DNA of 64,000 nucleotides from Aeriscardovia sp040773385 (GTDB lineage Bacteria > Actinomycetota > Actinomycetes > Actinomycetales > Bifidobacteriaceae): the NCBI GenBank assembly GCA_040773385.1, contig JAXGWH010000004.1, positions 4,330 through 68,329 of the forward strand, given 5' to 3'. The notes beneath the pieces were generated by a model. The model was not told where the DNA came from and did not search any database. It saw only the letters and a list, made by a program, of their open reading frames with translations. Position numbers and translations under genes: made by a program. Position 1 is the first letter of the stretch, and each line of letters starts with the position of its first letter. Of this stretch, positions 16,403 to 25,677 are shown piece by piece.

Positions 16403-17440
16403 ATGGGCGGACGACGGGATATCTGCCATCACGGTATCCGCCATCGATGGCACCCGGACTGCGGACAGCATCCCCATCGCCTGCCGGCGCTCCTGTTCGT
16501 CCTCTGCCTGCTCGCCGGCACCTCCGGTTGCTCCGCGCCGCGCACGCCGTCCCTGCCATGGGCGCGGACATCCGGTCCCGCCGAATCGGCAACGGTATCG
16601 GCAAAGCGCGCCGGCGACACAGATGGTTCCGGACGATCCGGACAACAGACCGACCCGATCGATTCCGCCTGGACGGACGCCGACAACGGCAAAGCCGTCC
16701 GTCCTGACCGGTGCGCCCGGCTCGCAGAAAGACTGGTCGCCTCGCAGACACGATTTGACGCGGGACTCGGCGGGAAGACCCCCGCCTCCGGCACGACCGG
16801 GCCCTCAGTCGATGATCTCAACCGCCGGCTGCTCATGCGCGGGCTCACGACGGTCGCCCTCTCCTGCCCTTCCCAGACACCGGCAGCGGTATTCTCGCTC
16901 GCCCGTCTCGGCCCGGCCTCCCTCCCGTCCGCCCCACGGCTGCGCGCGGTGGCGACGGCGATGGGGGACAGCGCCGGCAGCCTCGCCCGCGCGCTCGACC
17001 GGGAGCATTTCACACGCCGTTTCCTGCGTCTCTCCTCTGCGGATGCCGCCGCCTCGCGGCAGTCTGGCGGCACCGATGAGACGCAGGAGGACCGTGTCGG
17101 CGGTCTGTCGGACGTGTTCGCCCGCCCGGCAGTGCGTGCCGGGAAGGCTGATCCGCGCGGCAAAATCTATGACACCTCGTCGATGGATGCCGGCAGCCTC
17201 GCGCGCCCGCGCACCGACCCGGCGAGCGGCCTGGACGCCACGAACGCCCAGATCCTCGCGATGGATGAGGCGCGCGCCGCGGCGTCCGCGCTTCCTGCCG
17301 CGATGCGCTCGGAGGCTTCCCGGGATACAAAAAAGACCGCGGTCGCGACCGCGGTCTTTTTTGCGCGCCGTGCCTATGAGGCGGGCTATCCGCTCTCCTA
17401 TCCGGTGCTTTTGGAACCCGGCACAGGATCCTCCCGCTGA
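16403..17440 (+). CDS. Predicted lipoprotein of unknown function
   Basis: The protein has 345 residues with a good AGGAGG five to six bases before ATG 16403. A lipoprotein-type signal follows: basic residues, a hydrophobic stretch (LPALLFVLCLLAG, about residues 28-40) and a TSGC lipobox-like site, so the mature protein should be lipid-anchored on the outside of the membrane. The rest is rich in Ala, Arg, Ser and Asp and shows no domain I recognise. Codons 309-320 are encoded by a perfect 34-bp terminator palindrome (17329-17362), so part of the mRNA population may end before the stop codon. It is divergent from nusA and convergent with proS. The function is unknown. Confidence 0.65.
   Translation: MGGRRDICHHGIRHRWHPDCGQHPHRLPALLFVLCLLAGTSGCSAPRTPSLPWARTSGPAESATVSAKRAGDTDGSGRSGQQTDPIDSAWTDADNGKAVRPDRCARLAERLVASQTRFDAGLGGKTPASGTTGPSVDDLNRRLLMRGLTTVALSCPSQTPAAVFSLARLGPASLPSAPRLRAVATAMGDSAGSLARALDREHFTRRFLRLSSADAAASRQSGGTDETQEDRVGGLSDVFARPAVRAGKADPRGKIYDTSSMDAGSLARPRTDPASGLDATNAQILAMDEARAAASALPAAMRSEASRDTKKTAVATAVFFARRAYEAGYPLSYPVLLEPGTGSSR
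17329..17362. terminator. Perfect bidirectional terminator palindrome inside a coding region
   Basis: The 34 bases are an exact palindrome: AAAAAAGACCGCGGTCG followed by its exact reverse complement. On both strands a GC-rich stem is followed by TTTTTT, so it can end transcription of the plus-strand lipoprotein gene and of the minus-strand proS gene. It lies 196 bases beyond the proS stop and 79 bases before the lipoprotein stop. Confidence 0.9.
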
Positions 17441-17557
17441 CGGGGCGGAACCCGGCGACGGCCGGGAGCGACAGCCGGGGAAAGGATCCTGCGGGGACGA
17501 TGACCGTCCCGTCGAATCCAGGTCCCGGTCAGATTCTCAGGCGGAATAATCCTCTTC

Positions 17558-19387
17558 TCAGGCGGAGTAATCCTCGCCGTCCTGGTCGTCCTCCGCTTTC
17601 CGCATCCGGGAGATCAGATCGGTGACAGCGTCGACGGCCTTGCCGGCCTCCACCTTCGCCGACTCGCCGGTGGCACGGTTGCGCACCTCGACGAGCCCGT
17701 CGGAGAGGAAGTCGCGGCCCACCACGAGCACGACCGGCATGCCGAGCAGCTCGGAGTCCTTGAACTTGATGCCCGCGGACGCCTTGCGGTCGTCGTAGAG
17801 CACGTCCACGCCGTCTTGGGAGAGCGCCTGCGCGAGCTTGTCCGCCTCGGCCTGCGCCTCCGGCTTCTTGCCCGCGGTGAGCAGGTACACCTGGTACGGG
17901 GCGACCTCCACCGGCAGGGCGAGGCCCTTGTCGTCGTGGTGGTATTCGGCGATGCAGGCGAGCACGCGGGAGACACCGATGCCGTAGCTGCCCATCCACA
18001 CGGTGGCGGGCTTGCCGTTCTGGTCGAGCACGGTGAAGTCGAGCGCCTTCGAATACTTGAGGCCGAGCTGGAAGATCTGGCCGATCTCCACGCCGCGCTG
18101 GAAACGCAGGGCCCCCGAGCCGTCCGGGCTCTGGTCGCCCTCGTGCACCCGGGCGGCCTCGATGACGGCGGTCGCCTCGAAATCGCGGCCGTAGACGAGG
18201 TTCTCCACGTGCGTCTCCGGCTTGTCGGCGCCGGTGAGCCAGGCCGAGCCCTTGGCCACATGGGCGTCGAGATAGTACGGGATCTCCTCGTCGCCGTCTT
18301 TGCCGGCCTTCTGCGGGCCGAGCACACGCGGGCCGATATAGCCGGGCACGAGGTACGGGTATTCGGCGACCTGCTCGGCGGTGGCCTCGCTCACCTCGGC
18401 GGGCGAGAGCGCGGCCTCCACACGCTTGAGGTCCACGTCACGGTCGCCGGGCAGGCCGATGGCCGCCAGGGTCGTGGTGCCGTCGGGGTGCTTGAGACTG
18501 ACGATGACGTTCTTGAGGACATCGGACGCCTGCCACGGCCGGTCGTCGCGCGGATAGAGCTTGTTGGCCTGGTCGACGAGCGCGGCGATCGTCTTCGAAT
18601 CGGGGGTCGGCTTCTCGGCCGGCGCGGGGGTCTGTGAGAAGTCGACGTCCGGCACGGCGGGTGTCTTGAGCGCCTCGACGTTCCACGCGTTGCCCGCGGT
18701 CGAGACGGCGAACGTGTCCTCGCCGATGGGCAGCGGGGCCTGGAACTCCTCGGACGCGGAGCCGCCCATCGGCCCGGAGAAGGCGTGGACGATCTGGTAT
18801 TTCACGCCGAGCCTGTTGTAGATGCGCTTGTAGGCGGCGCGCTGCAGGGCGTACTGCTCCTCGAGGCCCTTCTTGTCGACGGTGAACGAGTAGCCGTCCT
18901 CCATGATGAACTCGCGGCCGCGGATGAGGCCGGCGCGCGGACGCGCCTCGTCCCGGTACTTCGTCTGGATCTGGTAGAGGAAGAGCGGCAGATCCTTATA
19001 CGAGGAGTACATGTTCTTGGCCATGAGCGTGAACATCTCCTCGTGGGTGGGCGCGAGCAGATAGTCGGCGCCGTGCATGTCCTTGAGGCGGAACATGTTG
19101 TCGCCGTACTCCTCCCAGCGGTGCGTGCGCTCATACGGCTCGCGCGGCAGGAGGGCGGGCATGTGCACCTCCTGGGCGCCGGTGGGCTCCAGCTCCTGGC
19201 GGATGATGGCCTCGACGTTGCCGAGCATCCTCAGACCCAGCGGCAGCCAGGAGAAGATGCCGGGCGCCACCTTGCGCACATAGCCGGCGCGGATGAGCAG
19301 TTTCGCGGAATCGACATCCTCATCGGCCGGGTCGTCACGCAGGGTGCGAAGGAAGAGATGGGACATCCTCATGGGTTGTTTCGTCAT
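17558..19387 (-). CDS. proS: Prolyl-tRNA synthetase (bacterial type, with editing domain)
   Basis: ProS charges tRNA-Pro. It is class II: motif 1 lies in the region around GIFSWLPLGLRML, motif 2 is KYRDEARPRAGLIRGREF, and motif 3 is WMGSYGIGVSRVLA near the C-terminal third. About 180 residues between motifs 2 and 3 form the INS editing domain that clears Ala-tRNA-Pro, which marks the prokaryote-like form. The anticodon-binding domain follows motif 3 (VAPYQVYLLTAG and onward). Of several in-frame ATGs I chose 19387 (MTKQPMRMSHLF); 19411, 19372 and 19366 are possible and none has a strong ribosome-binding site. Transcription is probably ended by the palindrome at 17329-17362. Confidence 0.96.
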   Translation of the reverse strand: MTKQPMRMSHLFLRTLRDDPADEDVDSAKLLIRAGYVRKVAPGIFSWLPLGLRMLGNVEAIIRQELEPTGAQEVHMPALLPREPYERTHRWEEYGDNMFRLKDMHGADYLLAPTHEEMFTLMAKNMYSSYKDLPLFLYQIQTKYRDEARPRAGLIRGREFIMEDGYSFTVDKKGLEEQYALQRAAYKRIYNRLGVKYQIVHAFSGPMGGSASEEFQAPLPIGEDTFAVSTAGNAWNVEALKTPAVPDVDFSQTPAPAEKPTPDSKTIAALVDQANKLYPRDDRPWQASDVLKNVIVSLKHPDGTTTLAAIGLPGDRDVDLKRVEAALSPAEVSEATAEQVAEYPYLVPGYIGPRVLGPQKAGKDGDEEIPYYLDAHVAKGSAWLTGADKPETHVENLVYGRDFEATAVIEAARVHEGDQSPDGSGALRFQRGVEIGQIFQLGLKYSKALDFTVLDQNGKPATVWMGSYGIGVSRVLACIAEYHHDDKGLALPVEVAPYQVYLLTAGKKPEAQAEADKLAQALSQDGVDVLYDDRKASAGIKFKDSELLGMPVVLVVGRDFLSDGLVEVRNRATGESAKVEAGKAVDAVTDLISRMRKAEDDQDGEDYSA

Positions 19388-19498
19388 GTGTCCAAAACTA
19401 GCCGCGACCATCGTCAGGGCCTGTCCGGCGTCCTTTCTGCCCGGACCACCCGACCTGCGCCGCTCGCATCTGTGCGAGGCCGCGTCGGACGTCTGCGC

Positions 19499-20908
19499 TC
19501 AGATGTCGAAACCGCCGTCGACCACGTGGGCGGCCTTCAGTTCCTTTTCCTGAACGGTCTTCTTCCCAATCCACTCCCCTGTGCGCCGGGAGGCCTGCCG
19601 CAGGAGCGCATCGAGCCGGACCGCCTCGTCGGAGACGCGCCAGGCGGCCGGCGAGAGCCCTTGAAGGAACAGGCCGTCGAGGGACTGCACGCGCGAAAGG
19701 GCGACGTAGCCCATCCCCGGCGAGAAGCTGCGGCGCAGGTCCATCACGGCCGCGTCGAGCGTCATACCCTGCGACTTATGGATGGTGATGGCCCACGCCA
19801 GTCTCAGCGGGATCTGCGAGATGGTCGCCAGCTCGATGTCGCCGTCGCTCATCGTCCAGTCCACCGGGCTGATGACACAGCGTGAGCCGTTCTCAAAATC
19901 GACGACCGGGTAACCCGTCTTTTTGGCGAACCCGGACACCCGGCCCAGCGAGCCGTTCGCATACTCGTGCTCAGGATCGTTGCACAACGCCATGACCGCC
20001 GCGCCGGCCCGCAATTCCAGATGCTCGGGGGCGAGGACGGAAGCGCGCAGCGTGCGCACATACCGCTCCGGGCCGGTGGCGCTCTGGTCCCAGGTGTGCA
20101 CGGGCGCGTCGATCTGGTCGAGACGGCGGGCATTGAGGCTGTCCGCCTGGCGGTTCGTGGGGAACAAGCAGACGGCCACCTCGTCGTCGCCGGGAAGCAC
20201 GCCAACCCTCTCCTCGAGCAGGTCACGGTCGGCCTTTGTGACGCCGCCCTGCCGCATGTGCGTGAGCACGTCGAGCAGGCCGCCGCCCTTCTGCCGGTGC
20301 TGCTCGGTCAGATAGCAGATCCTCAGATCCATCGCCTGCCAGACGAAGGAACCGGTGATGAAGCCGTCCGGGTCGAGGCCGGCCTTCGCATAGTTCGACC
20401 GGAACCACACGCGACGCGGATCCGAGCCCATGGCCTCGTCCGTGCCGGCGCCGTCCCATCCCCTGCCCGGACGGCGGGTGACGGGCGGCAGCTGGAAGAA
20501 ATCACCGGAAAGGACGAGCTGGACGCCACCGAACGGTTCGTCGACGTGCCGGATGTGGCGCAGCACCTGGTCGAGCAGGTCGAAGAACCAGGCGGGCAGC
20601 ATGGAGATCTCGTCGATGACGAGGATGTCCGCCGCACGCAGCGCCCGCCCGCGCCGCACCCGGATATTCCCCAGCAGCTCCGGCGTGGGCGACTGCCGCA
20701 CCCCGATGCCCGACCATGAGTGGATGGTGCGGCCCTGCAGGTGTGTGGCGGCGATGCCGGTGGAGGCGGTGACGGCGACCGATTTGCCCTCATCCCGTGC
20801 CTCATCGATAAAGCGCTGGAGCAGATAGGTCTTGCCGGATCCAGGCGCGCCGGTGATGAACGTGCCGGCACCGGTGCGCAGCACATCGAGCGCGGTGGAC
20901 TGCAGCAA
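19499..20908 (-). CDS. Pif1-like SF1 DNA helicase
   Basis: The 469-residue protein has the superfamily 1B layout of Pif1/RecD-type helicases. Walker A is TGAPGSGKT near residue 20, AVTASTGIAATHLQGRTIHS is the Pif1 signature, and Walker B is VIDEISML. The conserved LVLSGDFFQLPPV follows. The C-terminal UvrD-like part contains AWAITIHKSQGMTLD and GYVALSRVQSLDGLFL. It should unwind DNA 5' to 3', perhaps at G-quadruplexes or stalled forks as in Pif1 relatives. The start is TTG at 20908, three bases after the orn stop and without a clear Shine-Dalgarno, so translation may depend on termination at orn. It is probably co-transcribed with orn. Confidence 0.88.
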   Translation of the reverse strand: MLQSTALDVLRTGAGTFITGAPGSGKTYLLQRFIDEARDEGKSVAVTASTGIAATHLQGRTIHSWSGIGVRQSPTPELLGNIRVRRGRALRAADILVIDEISMLPAWFFDLLDQVLRHIRHVDEPFGGVQLVLSGDFFQLPPVTRRPGRGWDGAGTDEAMGSDPRRVWFRSNYAKAGLDPDGFITGSFVWQAMDLRICYLTEQHRQKGGGLLDVLTHMRQGGVTKADRDLLEERVGVLPGDDEVAVCLFPTNRQADSLNARRLDQIDAPVHTWDQSATGPERYVRTLRASVLAPEHLELRAGAAVMALCNDPEHEYANGSLGRVSGFAKKTGYPVVDFENGSRCVISPVDWTMSDGDIELATISQIPLRLAWAITIHKSQGMTLDAAVMDLRRSFSPGMGYVALSRVQSLDGLFLQGLSPAAWRVSDEAVRLDALLRQASRRTGEWIGKKTVQEKELKAAHVVDGGFDI

Positions 20909-20911
20909 GGA

Positions 20912-21610
20912 TCAGTAATCGCGTTTTGCGGCTGTGGACGGGTCGGCGAGGATCCGGCCGTGCTGCTCGTAGCGTCGCAGGAGGCTCGTCTCCTCGACCT
21001 GCTTGGCGATGGCCCTCGCCTGCTCGTCGGTCGGGCCGGGTGAGGGCAGGAACATGGTCTGGCGGTAGTAGCGCAGCTCGTCGATGGACTCGATGATGTC
21101 GCCGAGCGAGCGGTCGGCGCCGCGCTTGGCGGGCGCGTTTTTGATGACCGCGGGATACCAGCGCCGGCACAGCTCCTTGAGCGAGCTGACGTCGATGGAG
21201 CGGTAGTGCAGGTAGCCCATGAGGGCAGGCATGAAGTGGTCGAGGAACTTCTTGTCGCTGCCAACGGTGTTGCCGGCCAGATGCGCCTTGCTGCCATCCT
21301 TCGGCAGGAACGGCAGGATGTAGTCGATGGCCTTCTTCTCGGCCTCCTGATAGGAAATGCCGGTCTTCATCTTCTCGAGCAGGCCGTTGCCCGTATGCAT
21401 TTTGCGCACGAAGTCATTCATGTGGTCGAGGGCGGCCTGGCTGGGTTTGATGACCATGTCGATCCCCTCGTCGAGGGGGTTGAGGTCGAAATCGGTGGGG
21501 ATGACGGCCATCTCGCAGATCTCGTCGTGGAACACGTCCAGACCGGTCATCTCCAGATCGATCCAGATGAGGCGGGAGGTCTTCGGATCATACGTCTCGA
21601 TATCGCTCAT
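20912..21610 (-). CDS. orn: Oligoribonuclease
   Basis: Orn degrades 2-5 nucleotide RNAs, including pGpG, to mononucleotides. The DEDDh 3'-5' exonuclease motifs are visible: Exo I WIDLEMTGLDVFHDEI at about residues 15-30, Exo II with AGNTVGSDKKFLDHFMP, and the C-terminal motif after HYRSIDVSSLKEL. The 232-residue length is slightly above the family norm because of a C-terminal extension. ATG 21610 has AAAGGA five bases upstream. The Pif1-like gene starts three bases after its stop. Confidence 0.96.
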   Translation of the reverse strand: MSDIETYDPKTSRLIWIDLEMTGLDVFHDEICEMAVIPTDFDLNPLDEGIDMVIKPSQAALDHMNDFVRKMHTGNGLLEKMKTGISYQEAEKKAIDYILPFLPKDGSKAHLAGNTVGSDKKFLDHFMPALMGYLHYRSIDVSSLKELCRRWYPAVIKNAPAKRGADRSLGDIIESIDELRYYRQTMFLPSPGPTDEQARAIAKQVEETSLLRRYEQHGRILADPSTAAKRDY

Positions 21611-21684
21611 GATGTCCTTTGCTGTCCTTTTGGCACGGGTAGTCGCCTGTGCCACTGTAGACGGCCGTTCGGAAGGCGGTTCGT

Positions 21685-22260
21685 TCAGCGGCGCTGATGA
21701 CTGGCTTTGTCCCTCGCCGTGATGGCCGCCGCCGTCCGCGCGTGCGCCTGCCAGCCGACCCACGTCGACAGGCACAGTCCGAGGACTGCCGCGATGACGG
21801 CGAGGACCGCGCCGGCCGCCGCGTCGAGCACGGGGAAGGCGATGACGCGCACAATCTCGAGCACGGCGAGCAGCAGCAGCGCGACCACGCCGCGGCGCAG
21901 CCCGGACGCGCACTCCTGGCTGATCACCTTGTCCGGCAGACGACGGACCACCACCAGCAGCTCGACGAACAGCCAGACGAGCAGCAGCGAGCACACCATG
22001 AGGAAGACCGGTGCCGCCGCCGTGTACGCGCGGTCGGCGGCGAACGGGTCGTTGAACAGGTGCAGCAGCAGCGTCGAGAAGCGCGGCGCGGCGACGATGA
22101 GCAGCGAGAAGAGCGCGATCCCGGCCCACAACGCGGCCTCGCAGCCTTTTTTGAACTGCGAGAGCCGTGTGAAGGCCCGCCCTGCCCTCACAACCTGGTC
22201 ATCGTAGCCGGGATCCTCCCGTACCGGGGACACGCGAGACATTCTGTCTGCCGACGTCAC
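21685..22260 (-). CDS. Four-helix integral membrane protein, unknown function
   Basis: The protein has 191 residues with four hydrophobic segments at about residues 42-62, 83-106, 124-145 and 148-168, so it should be an inner-membrane protein with both ends probably in the cytoplasm. It resembles DUF2975-like four-helix proteins only in outline, and I would not assign it to that family. The GTG at 22260 overlaps the guaB stop as GTGA, which suggests coupling; ATG 22242 is the alternative. It lies between guaB and orn on the same strand. Confidence 0.7.
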   Translation of the reverse strand: MTSADRMSRVSPVREDPGYDDQVVRAGRAFTRLSQFKKGCEAALWAGIALFSLLIVAAPRFSTLLLHLFNDPFAADRAYTAAAPVFLMVCSLLLVWLFVELLVVVRRLPDKVISQECASGLRRGVVALLLLAVLEIVRVIAFPVLDAAAGAVLAVIAAVLGLCLSTWVGWQAHARTAAAITARDKASHQRR

Positions 22261-23795
22261 TGGGCGTTGTGGAAGCCGGTGTAGTTCGGCGCCTCGGCGG
22301 TCATGACGATGTCGTGCGGGTGGGACTCGCGCAGGCCCGCGTCGGTGATGCGGATGAAGCGCGCCTTCTCCTGCAGTTCGGCGATGGTGCGCGAGCCGGT
22401 ATAGAACATCGACTGGCGCAGGCCTCCGGCGAGCTCGAAGAGGATGGCGCCGACCGGGCCCTTGTAGGCGACCTCGCCCTCGACGCCCTCGGGGATGACC
22501 TTGGCATCGGAGCTCACATCGCCCTGGAAGTAGCGGTCGCGCTCGTAGCTCTTCTTGCCGCGCGGGGCCATGGCGGCCATGGAGCCCATGCCGCGGTACA
22601 CCTTGTATGCCTTGCCGTGCAGCGTGACCTTCTCGCCCGGGGTCTCCTCCGCGCCGGCGAGCACGCCGCCGAGCATGACGATGTCCGCGCCCGCGCCGAT
22701 CGCCTTGGCGATGTCACCGGAATAGTGGATGCCGCCGTCGGCCACGCACGGCACACCGGCCTCCTTGCAGGCACGCGCGGCGTCGTACACGGCGGTCAGC
22801 TGCGGCACGCCCACGCCGGCCACCACACGGGTGGTGCAGATGGAGCCCGGGCCGACGCCGACCTTGACGGAATCGGCGCCCGCGTCGATGAGCGCCTTCG
22901 CGCCCTCGTAGGTGGCGACGTTGCCGGCCATGATGTCGATGTCGTCGAAGGCGTGGTCGCCGCGCAGCCTGCCGATGAAGTCGTAGACGGCCTGGGTGGC
23001 GCCGTGGGCGGTGTCGATCTCGATGACGTCCACGCCCGCGTCGCGCAGCAGGCCGGCGCGCTCCCACGCGTCGCCGAAGAAGCCGACGGCGGCGGCCACG
23101 CGCAGGCGGCCCTGCTCATCCTTGGTGGCGTTCGGGTACTGCTCGGTCTTGACGAAGTCCTTGACGGTGATGAGGCCGGTCAGGCGCCCCTCGTTGTCGA
23201 CGAGCGGCAGCTTCTCGACCTTGTAACGGGCGAGCAGTTTATGCGCCACCGCCTTGGTGATGTGCGAGCCGCCGGTGACGAGATGGTCGCGCGTCATCAC
23301 CTCGCCCACGGTGAGGCTGTCATACGAGTCCGGGTCGATGAAGCGCATGTCGCGGTTGGTGATGATGCCCACGAGCTTGCGGTCTTTGTCGATGACCGGC
23401 AGACCGGAGATCTTGAACTTGGCGCAGAGCTTGTCGAGCTCGGTCAGCGTCGCGTCGGGGGTGATGGTGAGCGGGTCGGTGATCATGCCCGACTCACTGC
23501 GCTTGACGAGGTCGACCTGGGCGGCCTCGTCCTCCTTGGAGAGGTTGCGGTGGAGGACGCCGATGCCGCCGTTGCGGGCCATGGCGATGGACATGTCGGC
23601 CTCGGTGACGGTGTCCATCGCGGCGGACATGATCGGCAGCTTGACGTTGATGCGCCGTGTCAGACGCGCGGTGGTGTCGACCTCGGAGGGAATGACGTCG
23701 GATTGGTTCGGCAGCAGGAGCACATCGTCATAGGCAAGACCGATGCGCGCGAACTTGGAGGGAAGGGGGCGATATTCATCAGTTTGAGAAGCCAT
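22257..23795 (-). CDS. guaB: Inosine-5'-monophosphate dehydrogenase
   Basis: GuaB oxidises IMP to XMP with NAD+, the rate-limiting step of GMP synthesis. The TIM barrel starts with LAYDDVLLLPNQSDV and is interrupted by two CBS domains (about residues 100-220, containing GLPVIDKDRKLVGIITNRDM). The catalytic loop is GPGSICTTRV with Cys320. GMGSMAAM and the flap (KVIPEGVEGEV) follow. The 512 residues match the family length. ATG 23795 is the only good start. The next gene overlaps its stop. Confidence 0.98.
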   Translation of the reverse strand: MASQTDEYRPLPSKFARIGLAYDDVLLLPNQSDVIPSEVDTTARLTRRINVKLPIMSAAMDTVTEADMSIAMARNGGIGVLHRNLSKEDEAAQVDLVKRSESGMITDPLTITPDATLTELDKLCAKFKISGLPVIDKDRKLVGIITNRDMRFIDPDSYDSLTVGEVMTRDHLVTGGSHITKAVAHKLLARYKVEKLPLVDNEGRLTGLITVKDFVKTEQYPNATKDEQGRLRVAAAVGFFGDAWERAGLLRDAGVDVIEIDTAHGATQAVYDFIGRLRGDHAFDDIDIMAGNVATYEGAKALIDAGADSVKVGVGPGSICTTRVVAGVGVPQLTAVYDAARACKEAGVPCVADGGIHYSGDIAKAIGAGADIVMLGGVLAGAEETPGEKVTLHGKAYKVYRGMGSMAAMAPRGKKSYERDRYFQGDVSSDAKVIPEGVEGEVAYKGPVGAILFELAGGLRQSMFYTGSRTIAELQEKARFIRITDAGLRESHPHDIVMTAEAPNYTGFHNAQ

Positions 23796-23868
23796 ACACC
23801 GAACCTAGCGATCCGACAGGACGCGGCGCGCGCACCAGTCCGTGGGCGAAAAAGATGAAGCGGGTACC

Positions 23869-24456
23869 TCACGACCGTCCGGAAGATTCCGCCCCGTGCG
23901 TGCGGGCGTGCCCGTGGTTCGCCCGGACGACCACCGCCGCGAGGACGATGAGGTAGACGAGCGCCGCCCCCACCGCCGCGACAGCGAACAGCGGCCGGGA
24001 GAACCAGGAGGCGCCCAGAAGCGCGCCGAGCAGCAGGGTGAGGACGATGACCTTGAGGAGGATGAAGAAGGCGAGCGCCTTGAGATAGCCCCCCATGCGA
24101 CCGGGGCTGTTGAGCCTGTTTGCGGCGAGGAACGACATGAGCACCGGCGTGGAGAGACAGAAGAGGATGACGGTGAAAAGGCCGAGGAGCACGCCGGAAA
24201 GGCCGGACAGGCCGTGGGCGAGCCAGCCGTAGAGGCCGAGCCCGAGGCCGAGGACCGCATACGCCGCCAGGCTGATGAGCACGATCCGCCGGCAGTTGCG
24301 GCGCATCCGGCTGCCGGAGGGATACGGTTCGGGAGGCACGCGCCGGTCGTCGGGCGATGTCCGGTCGGCCAGGTCGTCGTCGGTGACGGTGGGGTCGGGG
24401 CTGATGTTGATTTTTGCGCGCGGATCGGGCGTGTCGGTTTTATGCCTCGCGCACAT
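23869..24456 (-). CDS. AtpI-like four-helix membrane protein
   Basis: The 195-residue protein has four transmembrane stretches (about residues 62-84, 90-114, 124-146 and 152-174) after a hydrophilic N terminus. Size and topology fit ATP synthase subunit I, a factor that helps assemble the c-ring. Position supports this: in actinobacteria the order prfA, prmC, sua5, wecA/rfe, atpI, atpB is widespread, and this gene follows wecA. The atp operon itself is absent, and guaB comes next. The ATG at 24456 overlaps the end of wecA by 17 bases and has AAGG eight bases upstream. The assignment rests on context and topology, not on a diagnostic motif. Confidence 0.6.
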   Translation of the reverse strand: MCARHKTDTPDPRAKINISPDPTVTDDDLADRTSPDDRRVPPEPYPSGSRMRRNCRRIVLISLAAYAVLGLGLGLYGWLAHGLSGLSGVLLGLFTVILFCLSTPVLMSFLAANRLNSPGRMGGYLKALAFFILLKVIVLTLLLGALLGASWFSRPLFAVAAVGAALVYLIVLAAVVVRANHGHARTHGAESSGRS

Positions 24457-25636
24457 GCTGGCCGGCCTTCCCTCCCCGATGGGCACCGCGCGGCGGCACG
24501 ACGCGCCCCTGGCGGATCGCCTGCTCGGCGCGCTCGGCACGCAGCTGGGGGATCCGGCGCAGCAGATACGGCAGCGCGGTCAGCACGGTGAGCACGGGGA
24601 TGACGACGGCATAGCCGATGAGCACCTCCCACCACGGGAAGAAGAGGAGGGAGACCGACCCGAAGGCGATGACGGCCGCCCACGCCCACAGGATGAGCAC
24701 GGCGGAGCGGATGGAGTGGCCGATTCGGATCATGCGGTGGTGCAGGTGCATGCGGTCGGGGTGCATGGGCGACTCGCCGTGGGCCAGACGGCGGACAATG
24801 GCGAGGATCGTGTCGAGCACCGGCAGGAAAAGAATGAGGATCGGCAGCAGCAGCGGCATGAAGATGGGCAGGTAGGTGGAGGTTCCCATGGTGGCCGGGT
24901 CGAGGTGCCCCGTGATGACGATGGAGGCGCAGGTGAGCAGGTAGCCGAGCAGCATTGAGCCCGAGTCACCCATGAACAGCTTGGCCGGATGCCAGTTGTG
25001 CATGAGGAAGCCGACGCAGATGCCCACGAGCGCCACGTCGATGACGATGGCCATGGAGGCGAAGCTCGGCTGGTTGCGGGCGAGCACATAACCGTAGACG
25101 GCGAAGGCAATGCCGCCGATGCCCACGATCCCGGCGGCCAGCCCGTCGAGGCCGTCGACGAAGTTGACGGCGTTGATGGAGGCGACGATGAGGAAGGCGG
25201 TCACGGCCATCGACAGTGATGGCGAGGCGGTGATGAGGCCCTTTCCCCACGGCAGGGAGACGATCTGCACGCCCTGCCAGCTCACGAGCACGGAGATGAG
25301 GATCTGCCCGCTCATCTTGAGCATCCAGTCGAGGTCCCAGATGTCGTCGCACACGCCGAGCAGGCAGATGAGCGCGGCCCCGAGCAGGATGACCCACGCC
25401 TGGTTGGTGGAGCGCATGAGCGGGCCGATCCACGGCAGCGCCTGCGCGAAGCAGAGGGCGACGGCGAAGCCGAGCAGCATCGCCACCCCGCCCATCCTGG
25501 GGGTGGGGACCCTGTGGACGTCGCGTGCGCGGATCTCGCCGACCGCGCCCACATCGATGGCGATATGGCGGATGAGGGGGGTGAGCAGATAGGTCGCCGC
25601 ACCGGCGACGGCGGCGATGAACAGATAGACCCTCAC
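24440..25636 (-). CDS. wecA: Undecaprenyl/decaprenyl-phosphate GlcNAc-1-phosphate transferase (WecA/Rfe/TagO family)
   Basis: This polytopic membrane enzyme transfers a HexNAc-1-phosphate from UDP-GlcNAc to the lipid carrier, the first step of cell-wall polymer assembly. Family motifs are visible: the Mg-binding VCDDIWDLDW near residue 95, NAVNFVDGLDGLAAG near 155, FMGDSGSMLLGY near 220, and MHPDRMHLHHRMIR near 295. About ten hydrophobic segments are present across 398 residues. GTG 25636 has AGGAGG six bases upstream. It lies between sua5 and the AtpI-like gene in the conserved actinobacterial order. Confidence 0.93.
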   Translation of the reverse strand: MRVYLFIAAVAGAATYLLTPLIRHIAIDVGAVGEIRARDVHRVPTPRMGGVAMLLGFAVALCFAQALPWIGPLMRSTNQAWVILLGAALICLLGVCDDIWDLDWMLKMSGQILISVLVSWQGVQIVSLPWGKGLITASPSLSMAVTAFLIVASINAVNFVDGLDGLAAGIVGIGGIAFAVYGYVLARNQPSFASMAIVIDVALVGICVGFLMHNWHPAKLFMGDSGSMLLGYLLTCASIVITGHLDPATMGTSTYLPIFMPLLLPILILFLPVLDTILAIVRRLAHGESPMHPDRMHLHHRMIRIGHSIRSAVLILWAWAAVIAFGSVSLLFFPWWEVLIGYAVVIPVLTVLTALPYLLRRIPQLRAERAEQAIRQGRVVPPRGAHRGGKAGQHVREA

Positions 25637-25677
25637 CCGGCCCTCCTTCCGTCCTGAGTGATCGTTGCGGCGATGTC

